A DNA stretch of 64,000 nt from Sialis fuliginosa. Lineage: Eukaryota; Arthropoda; Insecta; Megaloptera; Sialidae. The notes under the pieces were generated by a model, which made no database searches, was not told where the DNA came from, and was given only the letters and a program-made list of their open reading frames with translations. Below are positions 22,600-33,394 of the stretch, in pieces (position 1 is the first letter of the stretch; the number at the start of each line of letters is the position of its first letter). The DNA is taken from assembly GCA_961205875.1 (NCBI GenBank), contig OY540814.1:5190993-5254992 (forward strand), read 5' to 3'. A program made the position numbers and the translations under genes.

Positions 22600-24094
22600 A
22601 TTTCGGGATCTGTTGGGTTGAAAATTTGGAGGTATACAAGCCTTATTTTTTCTCATTGTTTCATCTCCTGTAAGACCATTTTGAGTTAAGAACTTTGCAA
22701 CATCAAGGCTTGTAAAATAATTGTCAAATATAATGTTTCTGTTACTATGAAAGTATGGTTCACAGAACTGGCTGACTACATTGAACGCCAAATTTTCCGT
22801 CCTATTTTGTCCTTCTTTCCCAAAATATGGTATTCCAAATAGAGGGTAGCTAGTTTTGCTGTCACAAATCCACCAAACTGTCATACCGTATTTGTCAGGT
22901 TTGCTAGGCAGATACTGCTTGAATGATATTCGTCTTTGAGAAGGTATCAACTGCTCATTAATTGTGAGATTTTCTCCAGGCAAATATAACTTTTTTAGGT
23001 TTAGATTCACGCACTCCCATAATTCTCTAATAGGCGCAAATTTATCTCTTGACTTTCTGAGAGATCTAGTATTTTTATCATCGAATCTCAAGAATCGCAG
23101 CAAAGAAGCAAACCTGTTTTCCCCATCGTTGCACGAAATATTGGATTTCCGAATATCGGATCCCAGTTTTCTCTAAAATCCACACCTGACTGTTTGTTCA
23201 CACCTATAGTCAATAAAAGACCGATAAACGCTTGCATTTCGATATTATCTGTTAGTTTCCATCGATTTTGTAACACTCTTAGCGCTCCATCATTAGTGTG
23301 TTTTACAATAGACTCCAATACCTGTTCGTTAAAAAATAGGTTGAAACTGTCTATTGGATCTGATATCTATTTCCCTAGGGGAAGAACTACCTTATGAATA
23401 CCACCGCGAATTATGTTGTGCCGAGGAGTTCGAGTGTCCCTGTCAGGTTCAGATTTCCATCTGCCTTGATAAGTGTCACTTGAGACGTATTCTTGTTCAT
23501 CATCATTTTCAGATGCTGGTTCTGTCGCGTTACTTTCACTTTCAGAACAACTGTAAATAGTAACATCCACGTTGTCACTATCGATTTCACGCACAAAAAT
23601 GTTTTCCTCATCACTTTCATCCAGCACACGTTGAATTTCGTCCTGTGTAAGTATATTTCTCGCCATTTCTTAGAACAAAAAAAAAATGTGGACACAACTG
23701 CTTTATACAATAGGTATCTGAGCACTGTAACCAAATAATCCAAACTACGTGTACAAAGACTAGGATTGAAAGATACACAATACCCTATGTGTTGATATTC
23801 CTACTCACTTCAATGTAATTGTTAGAAGTAAATGTAAACAATCGACCTACCTTCATACTTAAATCAAACAAAATAATCACTGTGTCTGTGGGACACTTGT
23901 GGGTTGATAAGTTACTATTTTTGTTTATCGTTAATAAATATTAAACGAAACATTATATAATAAAAACTATTTAATATTTAGATTTCGCAAAACCTTGGAG
24001 GAAGAATAGATAAATCGGTTTTTAGTAAAAATAAATAGTTAAGTTTATACGCAAAATTGTGTCCGCGAGACACATGTGAGTTGTTAAGGGTTAA

Positions 24095-24569
24095 AAAGTT
24101 GCTTGACTAAAGTTACCAGTGTGCGGCTACCCTAAAAGAACCCGAATATATTGATAAATTTTATAAATAATTTTGGAAAATGGAAAAAAACAGTACATTT
24201 GATACCACTATTTTGATCAGAAAAAGTATGAAAAAAGTAAATTCTACATTGACTTTAGGTTATATGTGTCAATTTGAAAGACAATGATGATATACTGAGT
24301 ACTGAGTTCACAGGAAATAAGAACTGTTTTTGGAAAAATCACTTCATTTTAATTGACATGGTAAATTTCGACCAACCCATCGAGCCAGGTCTTTGAAAAA
24401 TCGAATAACACGTGTATTTTAAATGGGAAAATCACCCCCCTCTGGAAATGGGCATTTTTTTAAATAGAGGGATGAAACCATTACTCGCAGTAAATAAATC
24501 GTAAGCATGTATCTTTTTTTCCAACATAGAGGGCACCCGTGCCGTTTTCGCAATCCCATCAGTAAGACT
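24095..24569. other. Spacer right of the piggyBac end
   Basis: AT-rich, no supported gene. It may include the 3' part of the Tc1 remnant that follows on the minus strand. Confidence 0.4.
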
Positions 24570-24680
24570 ACCAGTCTCTCTCAACATTGATAATTGCCTG
24601 GCACCTCCGAGGCATGCTTTTGACGAGATTTTTGGCGTATTCTTCCAGGAAAGACTTCCAAATTTTTCGGATTCGTCGAG
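24570..24680 (-). pseudogene. Tc1-like transposase, extreme C terminus
   Basis: The minus strand reads WKSFLEEYAKNLVKSMPRR, then CQAIINVERDW, the characteristic last ~30 residues of Tc1-type transposases. Only this tail is recognisable. Confidence 0.6.
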
Positions 24681-24849
24681 AGAGCGCGCCGCTCAAAATA
24701 AATTATGCCTTTAAAGTTCCACCGTACACACATAGTAGTATAGAGGTTGAATGAAATAATTGAAAATCATAATAAGGTTAGCGAAAAACCTGATGAAAAT
24801 TACCCCACTAGTGATTAGATGACTCATTGATTTTTTTAAATGAAAGTTT

Positions 24850-26415
24850 AAAGCCAGCAACAGTTTGAAAATTTTGCTCCAAAGGTTTTCGAAAAGCATC
24901 TGGACTAATCCCTCGAGCAGATTCATTAGTAGTTTAATGCAGTCCTGATGAACCAGGCTCAGTCATGAGATCTATGAATTGATTTTATGGTTCCGGGCGA
25001 TCGTTGACAAAAGACGGTGCAAAATCATCATCTGTAAAGACGTTTCATTTTTACATCTAATGTTGCCAGTTAAAATACAGTCGCTTGAACCTTGTGTAAT
25101 TGTAGGCTTGAAGTTTGCTATTTTCAGAATTGATACTAGTATTGTTGTCATAAATATTATTTGGTTTTTTGTCATATTTATTAATTAGCGTTTCTTTTGA
25201 TTCAAAGTGTTTTGTTTTTGTCAGGTTAAAGGAGCATCGTGCAATGGGTTCTGTCAGATACCAGTTTTCTTGAACGCGTTAGTGATGTTTGTTGGAGTCG
25301 ATGCCAAAGGTCAAGAATATCTTACTATGCCCGGAATTTCATAGATCGACATCACTTTGCAGGGGTTGTTACGCAGCCAGTTGTCTTGTGCTTTTGCACA
25401 ATACGTCTTGAATGGGCCATTGATGCTGACATCGAGAGGCTGAAGTCGGTGGGTGCAATGCGGCGGGAAAGAGAACATGACCACTGAATTTTTCGTTGCC
25501 TTCTCAATCACTTCGATGTCGATATGGGATGCATGGTTATGTAGAAACAAAAGGACTGGTTCTGAAGCGGTAGGTTTGGTGTATTTTATAAAGTGATCTA
25601 AAAACACTAGAAATTCAATGCTCGTCATCCATCCAGAGCTGTTTCCAGCACCAATACACTCCATGGGACTGTCACGAATAAAGAGATCTTTGAATTTCAG
25701 GCGCGGAAAAACAAACATATGCGGTACGCTGTTTCCTATAGCATTAACTGCCAGTTCCACCGTTACTAATGTACCACGTTCTGCTGATACGATTGCACCC
25801 ACTTGCTTCACACCCTTTGCAGCAATAATTTTCTTGGGCTTCAGGACCGTTGTGACACCTGTCTCGTCTAAATTCCAAATTCGCGAAGGAGTGAATTAAT
25901 ATTTTTGTAAGACCTCGCCAAGCTTTTCGAAAAAAATTGCTGACGTTATGCTTATTAAAAGATGTCGCACGTCCTGCGCTTGTAGTTTCAGGAGTTCTTA
26001 TAGAAAGAGTTGGATTTCTCTGCAGAAAATTTGTGAGCCAGTCTTTACCAGCCATGCCGTTCTTATGCCATGAAGGGGGAATATTTTGATGGTTGAATTT
26101 TAAAGCGCATTCACAAGCGAGCTTTTTTACTTGTTCAGATAAGAGTCCAAAATAAATTGTAGAGAATCTCAATAAATATGAAGATAATGCCGCCTCCTCT
26201 TCAGCATTAAACACCAACTTACGGATAAACCCCACTGTAGGAGTTTGCCCGAGCCGTAGTTTTTTCGCATATCTTTGTAACGTAGTGTGACATATTTCTA
26301 GCTCACGAGCTACTGTTTTTAATTGTCGGCTGTCTTTTATGACAGCTTCAGCGGCTTTTTTAAGTAATTCCTGAGAAGTAGTACCCCTATTTGTCTTTCT
26401 TTTGTAGACTCTCAT
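24850..26415 (-). pseudogene. pogo-type transposase, nearly full length
   Basis: The start MRVYKRKTNRGTTSQELLKK at 26415 leads into a psq helix-turn-helix (TVARELEICHTTLQRYAKKL). A CENP-B-type domain (FGLLSEQVKKLACECA; GKDWLTNFLQRNPTLSIRTP) comes next. After a frameshift near 25890, the DDE_1 core reads WNLDETGVTT (first Asp), LLFLHNHASHID (second) and FPPHCTHRLQPLDVS, then IPGIVRYS. A stop near 25310 is followed by further readable coding (PLASTPTNITNAFKKTGI; RGISPDAFRKPLEQ) down to about 24850. It is the most complete pogo copy here, but at least one stop and one frameshift make it inactive. Confidence 0.85.
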
Positions 26416-26873
26416 CTTTAAAACAATATAAATAGTAATTAGAATTTAGTTGTGCCCTAAACGGGATTCATTGTGCCGCGGCACAATGAACCCCCGGCCA
26501 TGGGCACTTTTGACCCCGGTAGTAACATGATAACCTATACTTCAATTTCTAAAAACATGTTGAACGCAGCGTTATTTTACGATTCCCTAATAAATTGTCA
26601 ACACTTTATTAAAACACTCAATACAATAGCTTACAAAATGTAAGAAATAGACCAAAAAATATTAACACAAAAATATTTACTTACTTGAAACCGGCACAGC
26701 ACGTGGCTACAAGCTACTCAGACCGCGGCGATGACTCAACTAAAATGGTCGCCGATTGTGCGCGTGGGTAAAGCATGTCTCGACGTAGCAACAGAATGTA
26801 TATATCTCTTTTCCTCGTTGAGATATACTCATCGGCACTACCTACCCGCGGCACTTTGAACCCCGCCCTTCCC
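26416..26873. mobile_element. 5' terminal region of the pogo element
   Basis: A perfect 24 bp palindrome (TTCATTGTGCCG and its complement) lies at 26467-26490. The outer end is GGCACTTTGAACCCCGCCC, ending at about 26873 and followed by TA. The interrupted protein beyond (major capsid fragment, ...ALYEM then TA) shows that the element inserted at a TA inside a Polinton capsid gene. The matching left terminus was not found. Confidence 0.6.
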
Positions 26874-26875
26874 TA

Positions 26876-27050
26876 CATTTCATATAAAGCGGAGATTTTT
26901 TTTGTATAATCAACATCCATAACTGCATAAGGGTATACTTTATTGTTAAGATAAAGCTTGACCGCTCTGAGATTACAATCATCAAATTGACTTGTGTCTT
27001 TTGTTTGATCGTTTTTTCGCCATTTTGCTTGAGGCATACGAGTTTCAAAC
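26876..27050 (-). pseudogene. Polinton major capsid protein fragment
   Basis: The minus strand reads AKWRKNDQTKDTSQFDDCNL, then RAVKLYLNNKVYPYAVMDVD, then KKISALYEM. This fits the C-terminal half of the double jelly-roll major capsid protein encoded by insect Polinton/Maverick elements, which I recall as having FDHCNLxxVxLYLN-type segments. It is cut at EM(Y) by the pogo terminus. The other part of this copy was not found. Confidence 0.6.
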
Positions 27051-27295
27051 AAAGTGAGTTTTACACGTGAATCTAGCTAAGAAGTGATTGTTTTATTAAA
27101 GTTTACGTTTTTTTAAGGTAAATACATTTACTTATTCCTTTAGCTATAATTTATCGATTCCAATAATAATTTCTAAATATTTTGCCCAATTTATGTGAAG
27201 AAAAAGGATTTTAAATGAAGTGAGGTTATGTAACACTTTGACTACAACGCATGTTTTATTTATTTTTAGGTAAAAATAAAAATTAAAAATCATGG
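27051..27295. other. Spacer, no feature
   Basis: AT-rich with no supportable gene or repeat. Confidence 0.5.
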
Positions 27296-29467
27296 TTATG
27301 TGTTTTGCATCCACCTGCAAACATTACAGAAAAACGGAGGAATAGAATTCCCACTCGCACTCACAGTGAGAGCCATCGTGACATTGGTGCCTTGTTCAGC
27401 AGCTTCCAACTTCCCAACGCGCCTCATCCCTTTCAAGGCAATGACTTTGCCGATCTTTGTGGGCACCGTTGAAAACCTACTTTCATCCATGTTGTAAATG
27501 GAGCTACTGTCAAAGTGGTGTTCGTCGAGCAACCGAGCCAAATTTGCAAAAAACTTGATACAATCGATATGTCAAGTGGGAACGTGGATGGGTGAGTGAG
27601 AGAGAGACAACCGGTAGGTGTTTTAGTGTGTTTATTGTTTTTCTTATACAGACAGAAAATATATTATGTATTGAGTGAGGTGTCGGGTCCGCTATCCGAA
27701 CAGCTCAGGCATCAGTCGCAGCCGCTTGAGACGTCGCAGGCGGTAGGATGGCGGTCGCGGCGGGCAGGTGATGGCGATGAGTCGATGCGGCCAGGGTTGG
27801 TCGTCCAGGAATAGAGGGCGGGGAACCCCCTTCCTCTCGGCGTCGGTCCTCGGCGGAATCTAGCTCCAGGGAAGCTCCGGGAGTCAGCGGGAGGCCTCGC
27901 GGTGCTGAACTTGGCGGCGTCGGTAGGGGCGCGGGCCGGCAGCGACGAGGGGAGCAGCCACGGAAGTCCTCTGGCTTCAAAGTGGCGCCGGGTGTTGGTG
28001 GCGCGTCCCGGAGGGGCGTCCTCGACGGATCGGTGGTGGCGGTAGTCGACGGCGGCGAGCGGCGCGGCTTGACGGGCGTCAGGGGTGGCCGGTTCCGGTC
28101 GGGGCGTTGTCTCTTCAGTGGTCGGAGTCCGGCGCGGCGTCCTCGGCGACGACGGGGCATGGGCAACTTCTGGAGTTGATGCGGCAATAGATATTGCTGT
28201 CGCGGCTGCACGGCTTCGCGGTGACACACCAGCGCAGCGTGAACAGTAACGACAACAAATATCAATGGTGGTCGTGACCACACGGCGTCGCGAGGTGCGG
28301 CGAGATGTAGAGGCATTCGTCAAAAAAAAATCACAATGTCGCAGCTGCACGGCTTCGCGGTGACACACCAGCGCAGCGTGATACAGTGCGACAACAAATA
28401 TCAACTGAGTGTCGCGAATACACGGCGTCGTGAGGGGAATGCCCCAGCACGGCGAGATGTAGAAGCGGCGAGTAAATATCAATGTCCAGTTCACAGTTCG
28501 GTTAAGACCGAGAGCTGTCAGGTTGGGGCCTGTGGTTATGAGTTCACTGAACACAGAGACTCTGGAGGTGTAAGAACCTCTGTCTGAGCATCCGTCTTGC
28601 GGCGGTATTTATACGGAGTGGCTCCGCCCCTTCCTTAGTCCAGCGGGTGGAAAGGGTGGTGGTGGTGGTGCATACGTCATCCCTTCTGCCTCGTCTGCTG
28701 ACCTAACTGGAAAAACCCAGCGCGCACGGTGTCGGCCACACCCCCGACCCTTAGCTGAAGTGTACGTGTTAGGATGAGTCATACGGCAGGTAGAAACAAA
28801 CGTACAAGAAATGCACAGGGTGGTATTCTGGTCAGGGCCGCATCAAACTTGTCGACATTTTCCTTACAGAAAGATTTGACTCGGTTGATTGATGTCGGCT
28901 CGGGGGTTCTCAGCGTTAGCTCTCGGGATGGCGCTTCATGAACCCTCGGTACCACATACGTCCAGCCATCGAATTCCAAGAGACCGGATAATTCACTTGG
29001 AGTTTGACTGCCAACTGATACGCCAATTCCTTCAATTCATTAATGCTGAGGCCATAATAATGATTGACGCACTTCAGGATAGGTCTTTCACGAGGTCTTT
29101 TTCTTGCGAGAGAGAGAAAACCTGAAAAAATCGGGGAAAATCCATTAAAATGCCATCCACATATGGGGAAAAAAGATTAAAAACGATAAAAAACATATCA
29201 TGTTCGATGGAATGTGCTTATTGGAAGTGCGGATAAATTCCAACAAATCAATATCACTGACGGTGGAAACATCTGTGAAATGGTCGGCAACTTTCTTTGC
29301 ATGACGGGTCAGCGTGATCCTATCGACTTCATATTCACGGTCAGCCGCTCGTATGGCTTTTTTCCTCAACAAAATGTCTTTAATGGCACCCAACAACGCA
29401 TCAAATTTCATTTCTTTGGCTGCGGCAACTTTTTTTGGTAATGCGGCGGTTTTTTTGAGGTTGACAT
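27296..29467 (-). pseudogene. pogo-type transposase split by a solo LTR
   Basis: From the N terminus at 29467, the minus strand reads KEMKFDALLGAIKDILLRKK and a helix-turn-helix (REYEVDRITLTRHAKKV). After a gap come YYGLSINELKELAYQLAVKL and LTLRTPEPTSINRVKS, ending in KENVDKF at 28846. The solo LTR follows, and coding resumes at 27551 with FANLARLLDEHHF, IYNMDESRFSTV (first catalytic Asp) and ALTVSASGNSIPPF. The protein then stops at 27296. Frameshifts are present near 29450 and between the N-terminal blocks. Confidence 0.8.
27556..28845 (-). mobile_element. Solo LTR, 1290 bp, TSD AACT
   Basis: This is the same family as the LTR at 20717-21902, with the same TGAT...ATCA ends, and is flanked by AACT at 27552-27555 and 28846-28849. 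It is longer because of ~60 bp near 27810-27870 and a partly repeated GCAGCTGCACGGCTTCGCGG segment near 28340. On the minus strand the TATA box is at 28606-28613 and the AATAAA complement at 27631-27636. It splits a pogo transposase between VDKF and ANLARLL; removing it restores the frame. Confidence 0.92.
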
Positions 29468-29759
29468 GGCTTAAAAAAAAGTTAAAAAGTTAAAAAAAAA
29501 TTAAACACAAATCGAGTAAAATGACATAAAAATACTTTATTTTAATATATCCGTCGATATTTGGCAGTTCTAGTACAAATCTTATACGAAAAACGGATTG
29601 TTCATAACCCAGCCAAGACGCCATTTTGGAAACGTCAACAACAACAACACTTCCAATCATATTTCGACATAACTAAATATTGGATCGTAAAATAGAATCA
29701 AAACACTAAACAAATATGCATTACACTCACCTTTTTGGAATAAATTCACTCACTTGGAT
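29468..29759. other. Spacer between two pogo remnants
   Basis: AT-rich, with no gene. It may contain UTR or terminal sequence of the flanking transposons, but no inverted repeat could be paired. Confidence 0.4.
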
Positions 29760-30440
29760 AGCACTTTGTAATGTTATTATGGGTCATGCATTTGGAGCAG
29801 ACATTTGAAAGGATAATATTAAATCGTGCCTTAGTGAGTTTTTTGTCTGGATTTTGTTCCATAAATGATAAAACTTCAGCATCCCAATAGTGTTCAAATG
29901 ATCGATAGGCGGCTTTATCGAGGGGTTGGAGTTCATGAGTAGTGTTAGAAGGTAAACAGTATAATGATATGTCGAGTGAATCTGCAACTTCAACGATGGA
30001 TAGGTCTAAGTGACAAGCTGCTCCATCAAATATTAAAAGGCACTTTTGTACCTCGATAGGTGCTTCAAAAATATTTTGAAAAGTTCATTAGTCATATAAC
30101 CCTTTGTAGATTTTTCTATCAATGATCCCGGTGGCAAGTTGTCATATAATTCTGGCTTCAATCATTTACCTTTAAATATGACCATTGGTGGTATAGCACT
30201 ACCAAGTGCATTTACACATCCCGCGATGGTGACACTTTCAGCGTGTTCCGAAGACTGTAAATGCACTCTTTTAGCCCCCTTCTTTGATAAAACAGTTTGC
30301 TGGTGGTGGATTGTTAGACGGCAACCTTTCTCATATTATAAATCCTTTCAGGATGACTTTTCAAATCTAGATTATCATAAACTTCATTCAGTCTTTTGAT
30401 GTGATCATCTTTATTATAAATATTTTGTACAAGCATTTAT
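29760..30440 (-). pseudogene. Second pogo/Tigger subfamily transposase fragment
   Basis: Minus-strand frames read NEVYDNLDLKSHPERIYNM, AESVTIAGCVNALGSAIPPM, LYDNLPPGSLIEKSTKGY, FDGAACHLDLSIVEVADS (second catalytic Asp) and LPSNTTHELQPLDKAAYRSF. This is a DDE_1 core of a jerky/Tigger-like subfamily distinct from the other pogo copies. Several frameshifts and stops break it, and the N-terminal DNA-binding domains are missing upstream of ~30440. Confidence 0.75.
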
Positions 30441-30699
30441 TTTTATTATTTTATTACGGTTTGTCGACAACATTCTATACATTCTATACAAAAATTGACC
30501 TTCAATCGGACACTAATAATAGGTATAAATACCTACTTGATCATTTGTATTTTTGTATAATATGAAAATAACAGAGGAAATAGATTTTATGTATTTTTAT
30601 TGAATTAAAACAATGTCATACATCATCTAAAATATTGGAAATAATATGGGGTAAATACTTATCAAAGTAAACTGTTTCCAATAGCTCTAAATTGCCAAC
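30441..30699. other. Spacer, no feature
   Basis: AT-rich, no gene recognised. Confidence 0.5.
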
Positions 30700-31390
30700 C
30701 TATTTATCATCCCTTAAAATGTTTTCTTGAGGTGTCCAAATAAACAAATGGCATAGTTCCCGACCAGAAATAGTCAAATTGCCTTGAATTTGGTGGTAAT
30801 AATCGTGGTTTTTATTGAGCATTATTTCATCACCAATAACATAAACTACATATGATTGATCAATTTGTAGCTTAACGCTCATTGAGTGATCCCTGAACTT
30901 AAAGGGACACTTTATTTCTATTATAGCATTATCTCTAACAAGACCATCTGGAGTCGCCCCAAGGAAACCGCAGCTGTGTAGCCATAGACCCGTGCATACC
31001 ACCTGTAACTTTGTTTCTTCCGAAAATTGTTTTCGGGCCACATCTTAATGAGTAATACCCCATCGAATGGATTTAATATTATCTAGATTGTAGAAACCTG
31101 TAATAAATAGATATGTTAAAAAAAACCTGTATAAAATATTTAAAAGTAAGTAAGAATATATATTTTTATCACCTGTTAATCGTTTAAACAAAGAAGGCGA
31201 GAACTTTTTTCTGGCTATCGCTGCCAACACAACTCCAAAATTGCTGGCTGTTAATCGGTTTTTTTCGCCATGTCAGCCAATTTTTATTTGCCGACTGACC
31301 TACTGTATATTTGCAGACTTCTTTAATTGTATCTTCAGAAAGCATCATCCCTGAAGCAAATATGCAATATTATTCTGAAAATACATATTC
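30700..31390 (-). pseudogene. YqaJ-type exonuclease, intron-containing remnant
   Basis: This is a PD-(D/E)XK nuclease of the YqaJ viral-recombinase family. On the minus strand it reads TIKEVCKYTVGQS, then SNFGVVLAAIARKKFSPSLF, a ~77 bp intron (donor GTGATA near 31168, acceptor TTATTACAG near 31099), then FYNLDNIKSIRWG. A stop is followed by LHSCGFLGATPDGLV (catalytic Asp) and IIEIKCPFKFRD (ExK), then YYHQIQGNLTISG. The catalytic core is intact in sequence. One stop near 31046 and frame changes upstream suggest decay. YqaJ genes occur in transposons and viruses as well as in isolated insect copies, so its link to the neighbouring Polinton is uncertain. Confidence 0.75.
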
Positions 31391-31871
31391 TTCGATATCA
31401 AGGAGGATATTGAGTTGAGTTGTTGGCTCAGGACATAAGAGTAAAGCCAACAGCAGTTCCAAACTGTTGTAAACTTGTATAAAATTTTTTCACTTCATCT
31501 TCGGTGAGCTCAGTATCCACTGACACCATGACTCATTGCCACATACATTTCATCAATGTGAAGTATTAAGAACAAGATGGAGGTCAATGAAGTATGAATG
31601 AATGGAGTGCTCTCTCTCTCACTCAGTGTATATCTCTCGTCGTTCTCTATATTTTAGGAATGAGGAAGTGTGGAGAAAAACAATAGAAACAAAAGTAAAT
31701 ACAAATGAAAATAATTTATTTAGAACTTACTTAATACTTATATTACACATTTAAAGTAACCTTATAGACTATGTTATTGTTTTTGAGGAGGTATTTTATT
31801 TTAAAAACGTTCTCCAAAGCGCACATACCATCGCATTTTAATGAATGGTTTGCACACCTTGGAAAAAGTTC
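31391..31871. other. Left flank of the large Polinton remnant
   Basis: There is no gene. A CT-rich patch (tgctctctctctcactc, near 31610) is the only feature. I could not find a Polinton terminal inverted repeat here. Confidence 0.4.
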
Positions 31872-32276
31872 TTAGGAAGGTTTTTTAAGGGAGGGGAAGT
31901 GGCACTTGTCTAAACTTAACACTTTTACGTTTTTATTATCTAAATTGTCAATCACAAATTGTCTTTTTTCGTCGCCTTTCACGTAAATGATATCCATATT
32001 ATTTAAATACTCCTTCATTATATTATATACAAAGAAGTGGCAAATGTAGCCACTCTCCCAAGGAAGACCGTGATGATTATTTTCCAACCACTCGGTTGTC
32101 TTCATGGCGGTGGCTGTAAGCTGATGTCTGGCGTAGGGCGCGGTAAACACAAAGTGGTTGACAACATCTGCGTTTAGGTTCAAAATGGCCATCTCCTTTG
32201 TGATAAAAATTTTATCATCGTTTCTAAACCCTTGTACATCGAACACGCACTCCATATTTATTGAAGAAGAAGACAT
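31872..32276 (-). CDS. Polinton-associated protein of unknown function
   Basis: An intact 134-residue frame starts MSSSSINMECVFDVQGFRND and contains FITKEMAIL, HFVFTAPY and NNHHGLPWESGY, ending LKKPS. From memory, proteins with VFDVQGF and a spaced FVF-AP motif recur in insect Polinton-like elements and may have an RNase H-like fold. I could not verify that and no catalytic set is certain. It follows the capsid cluster on the same strand without other genes between, which fits Polinton cargo. Confidence 0.5.
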   Translation of the reverse strand: MSSSSINMECVFDVQGFRNDDKIFITKEMAILNLNADVVNHFVFTAPYARHQLTATAMKTTEWLENNHHGLPWESGYICHFFVYNIMKEYLNNMDIIYVKGDEKRQFVIDNLDNKNVKVLSLDKCHFPSLKKPS

Positions 32277-32329
32277 ATCAGTAGTAGGTATTGTAGATTG
32301 ATGATTGATTGTTGATATCGTAGGTAGGT

Positions 32330-32455
32330 ATGAGCACTTTTTCTTGTTAGGTATAATTTAATATTTTTAGATGTGATTTTATTCGCTGTCTTTTTAACAT
32401 TACCGTCACGAGTACTCGACACGTGCTTATAATAGTTATTAAAAACCAGAGGCAT
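32330..32455 (-). CDS. Small basic Polinton protein
   Basis: The start MPLVFNNYYKHVSSTRDGNV leads into KKTANKITSKNIKLYLTRKS, rich in Lys/Arg. The same gene occurs in the third Polinton scrap at 58400-58500, also directly downstream of the penton gene, so it is a real conserved unit. A DNA-condensing core protein is possible by analogy with adenovirus-like elements. In this copy the C terminus runs into non-homologous sequence and overlaps the start of the next gene. Confidence 0.5.
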
Positions 32456-32462
32456 ATTATAA

Positions 32463-33290
32463 TTATTTTCTAACGATGGGTCTTATATGTAATCTTAATG
32501 TGATGACTTCACCGTTGAAATCGATTAATTTCCCGTCTTGATCGATAATTGTTATAGTAATTTTATCAATGTCGTTAGCATATAAAGGGAAATATAGATC
32601 GTTTTTAGGTATTTCGACAATTTTATAACCGGGTGGATCTAACGGGAAAAATTGATGAATCGTATGTACAGTGCCGTTATTAAAATAAGCACCATATGTT
32701 AGGTTACACTCCAAGCGTATTATATTCACTCTTAATATATTTATAGGCGCGTCAGAAATGTGTTCTTTGTTTGCATCCAAAACACGATTATTAAATCCTA
32801 GCAAATATCCTATCGAATCTTTGGCACTAAAGTCAATATCTCGGTTGCATAATATTTCACTTTTTAACGTGTTGTTATTAGCCTCTATTTTAAATTGAAT
32901 ATTTGTGGATTGATTTGTTTTAATATTTTAATTAAATATTTAGAAATATCATCGATTTCATACGAACCCGGTGGTAGAGTAATAATTTAATTTAAATCAC
33001 TTTCGCTAGCTTTAGCGGTACTTCTACTAATGACACTGATATCATCTGCAATCAATTTTATATAAAATTTATTATTAGTATTATCAATGTTATGTATTGC
33101 ATTGTACGTTTGAAAATCAATTAAACCCAACTCGTACTGGAACCTTTTTCTAAATTAATCTCCGGTTGATAATATGCATTTAAAATTAACTGGGTTGAAC
33201 TCAACATGTAGAAGTCATTGTTAACTGAATAACAGTGCTCGTTTGAATGTTAAAAAATCAACATATATACTCATATTTATATTATTCTGA
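32463..33290 (-). pseudogene. Polinton penton (minor capsid) protein, frameshifted
   Basis: The C-terminal part is open (32463-32804: NILRVNIIRLECNLTYGAYF, HQFFPLDPPGYKIVEIP, LYFPLYANDIDKITI). Upstream fragments in other frames read YELGLIDFQTYNAIHNIDN and ITLPPGSYEIDDISKYL, the usual N-terminal jelly-roll start of Polinton pentons. The single jelly-roll penton caps the vertices of the predicted Polinton capsid. At least two frameshifts and a stop are present. Confidence 0.75.
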
Positions 33291-33394
33291 AAAAAAATGA
33301 TAGGAATGAAATATATACTTTTGATAAAATAATATATTGATTCAAAATATAGATTATTATTACTTATATAAATTATTCTAAAATATTAATTAGC

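Larger units (their letters stand above)
20200..23666 (-). pseudogene. piggyBac transposase copy 2 (split gene)
   Basis: The frame starts MARNILTQDEIQRVLDESDE at 23666, with an acidic N terminus. It carries one stop near 23367, continues as FFNEQVLESIVKHTNDGAL, and has a frameshift near 23115. It then reads LRFLRFDDKNTRSL, LPSKPDKYGMTVWWICDSK (first Asp region) and NIIFDNYFTS (second Asp) to PNFQPNRSRN. After the nested insert it resumes as NVESNVFGFSKNMTL (20200-20700) and VPKKNRAVILLSTMHH. After a frameshift come the terminal basic segment and the start of the cysteine finger (RCHICPNK). The rest of the finger is lost. One gene, three events. Confidence 0.88.
20175..24090 (-). mobile_element. 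piggyBac element copy 2 with nested hAT and solo LTR
   Basis: Its right end is well defined: a terminal sequence with an inner hairpin (GTGTC-CGCGA-GACAC) ending TTGTTAAGGG at 24090, followed by TTAA at 24091-24094. A related subterminal motif lies near 23878-23917. The left end is lost at the Harbinger junction near 20175. The transposase gene runs through the element on the minus strand and is interrupted at 20697-22599 by a hAT element. Confidence 0.85.

Noticed and set aside
27705..28554. 203- and 280-residue ORFs on the minus strand
   Set aside because: Same LTR family as at 20.7 kb; openness follows from base composition and indels shift frames between the copies.
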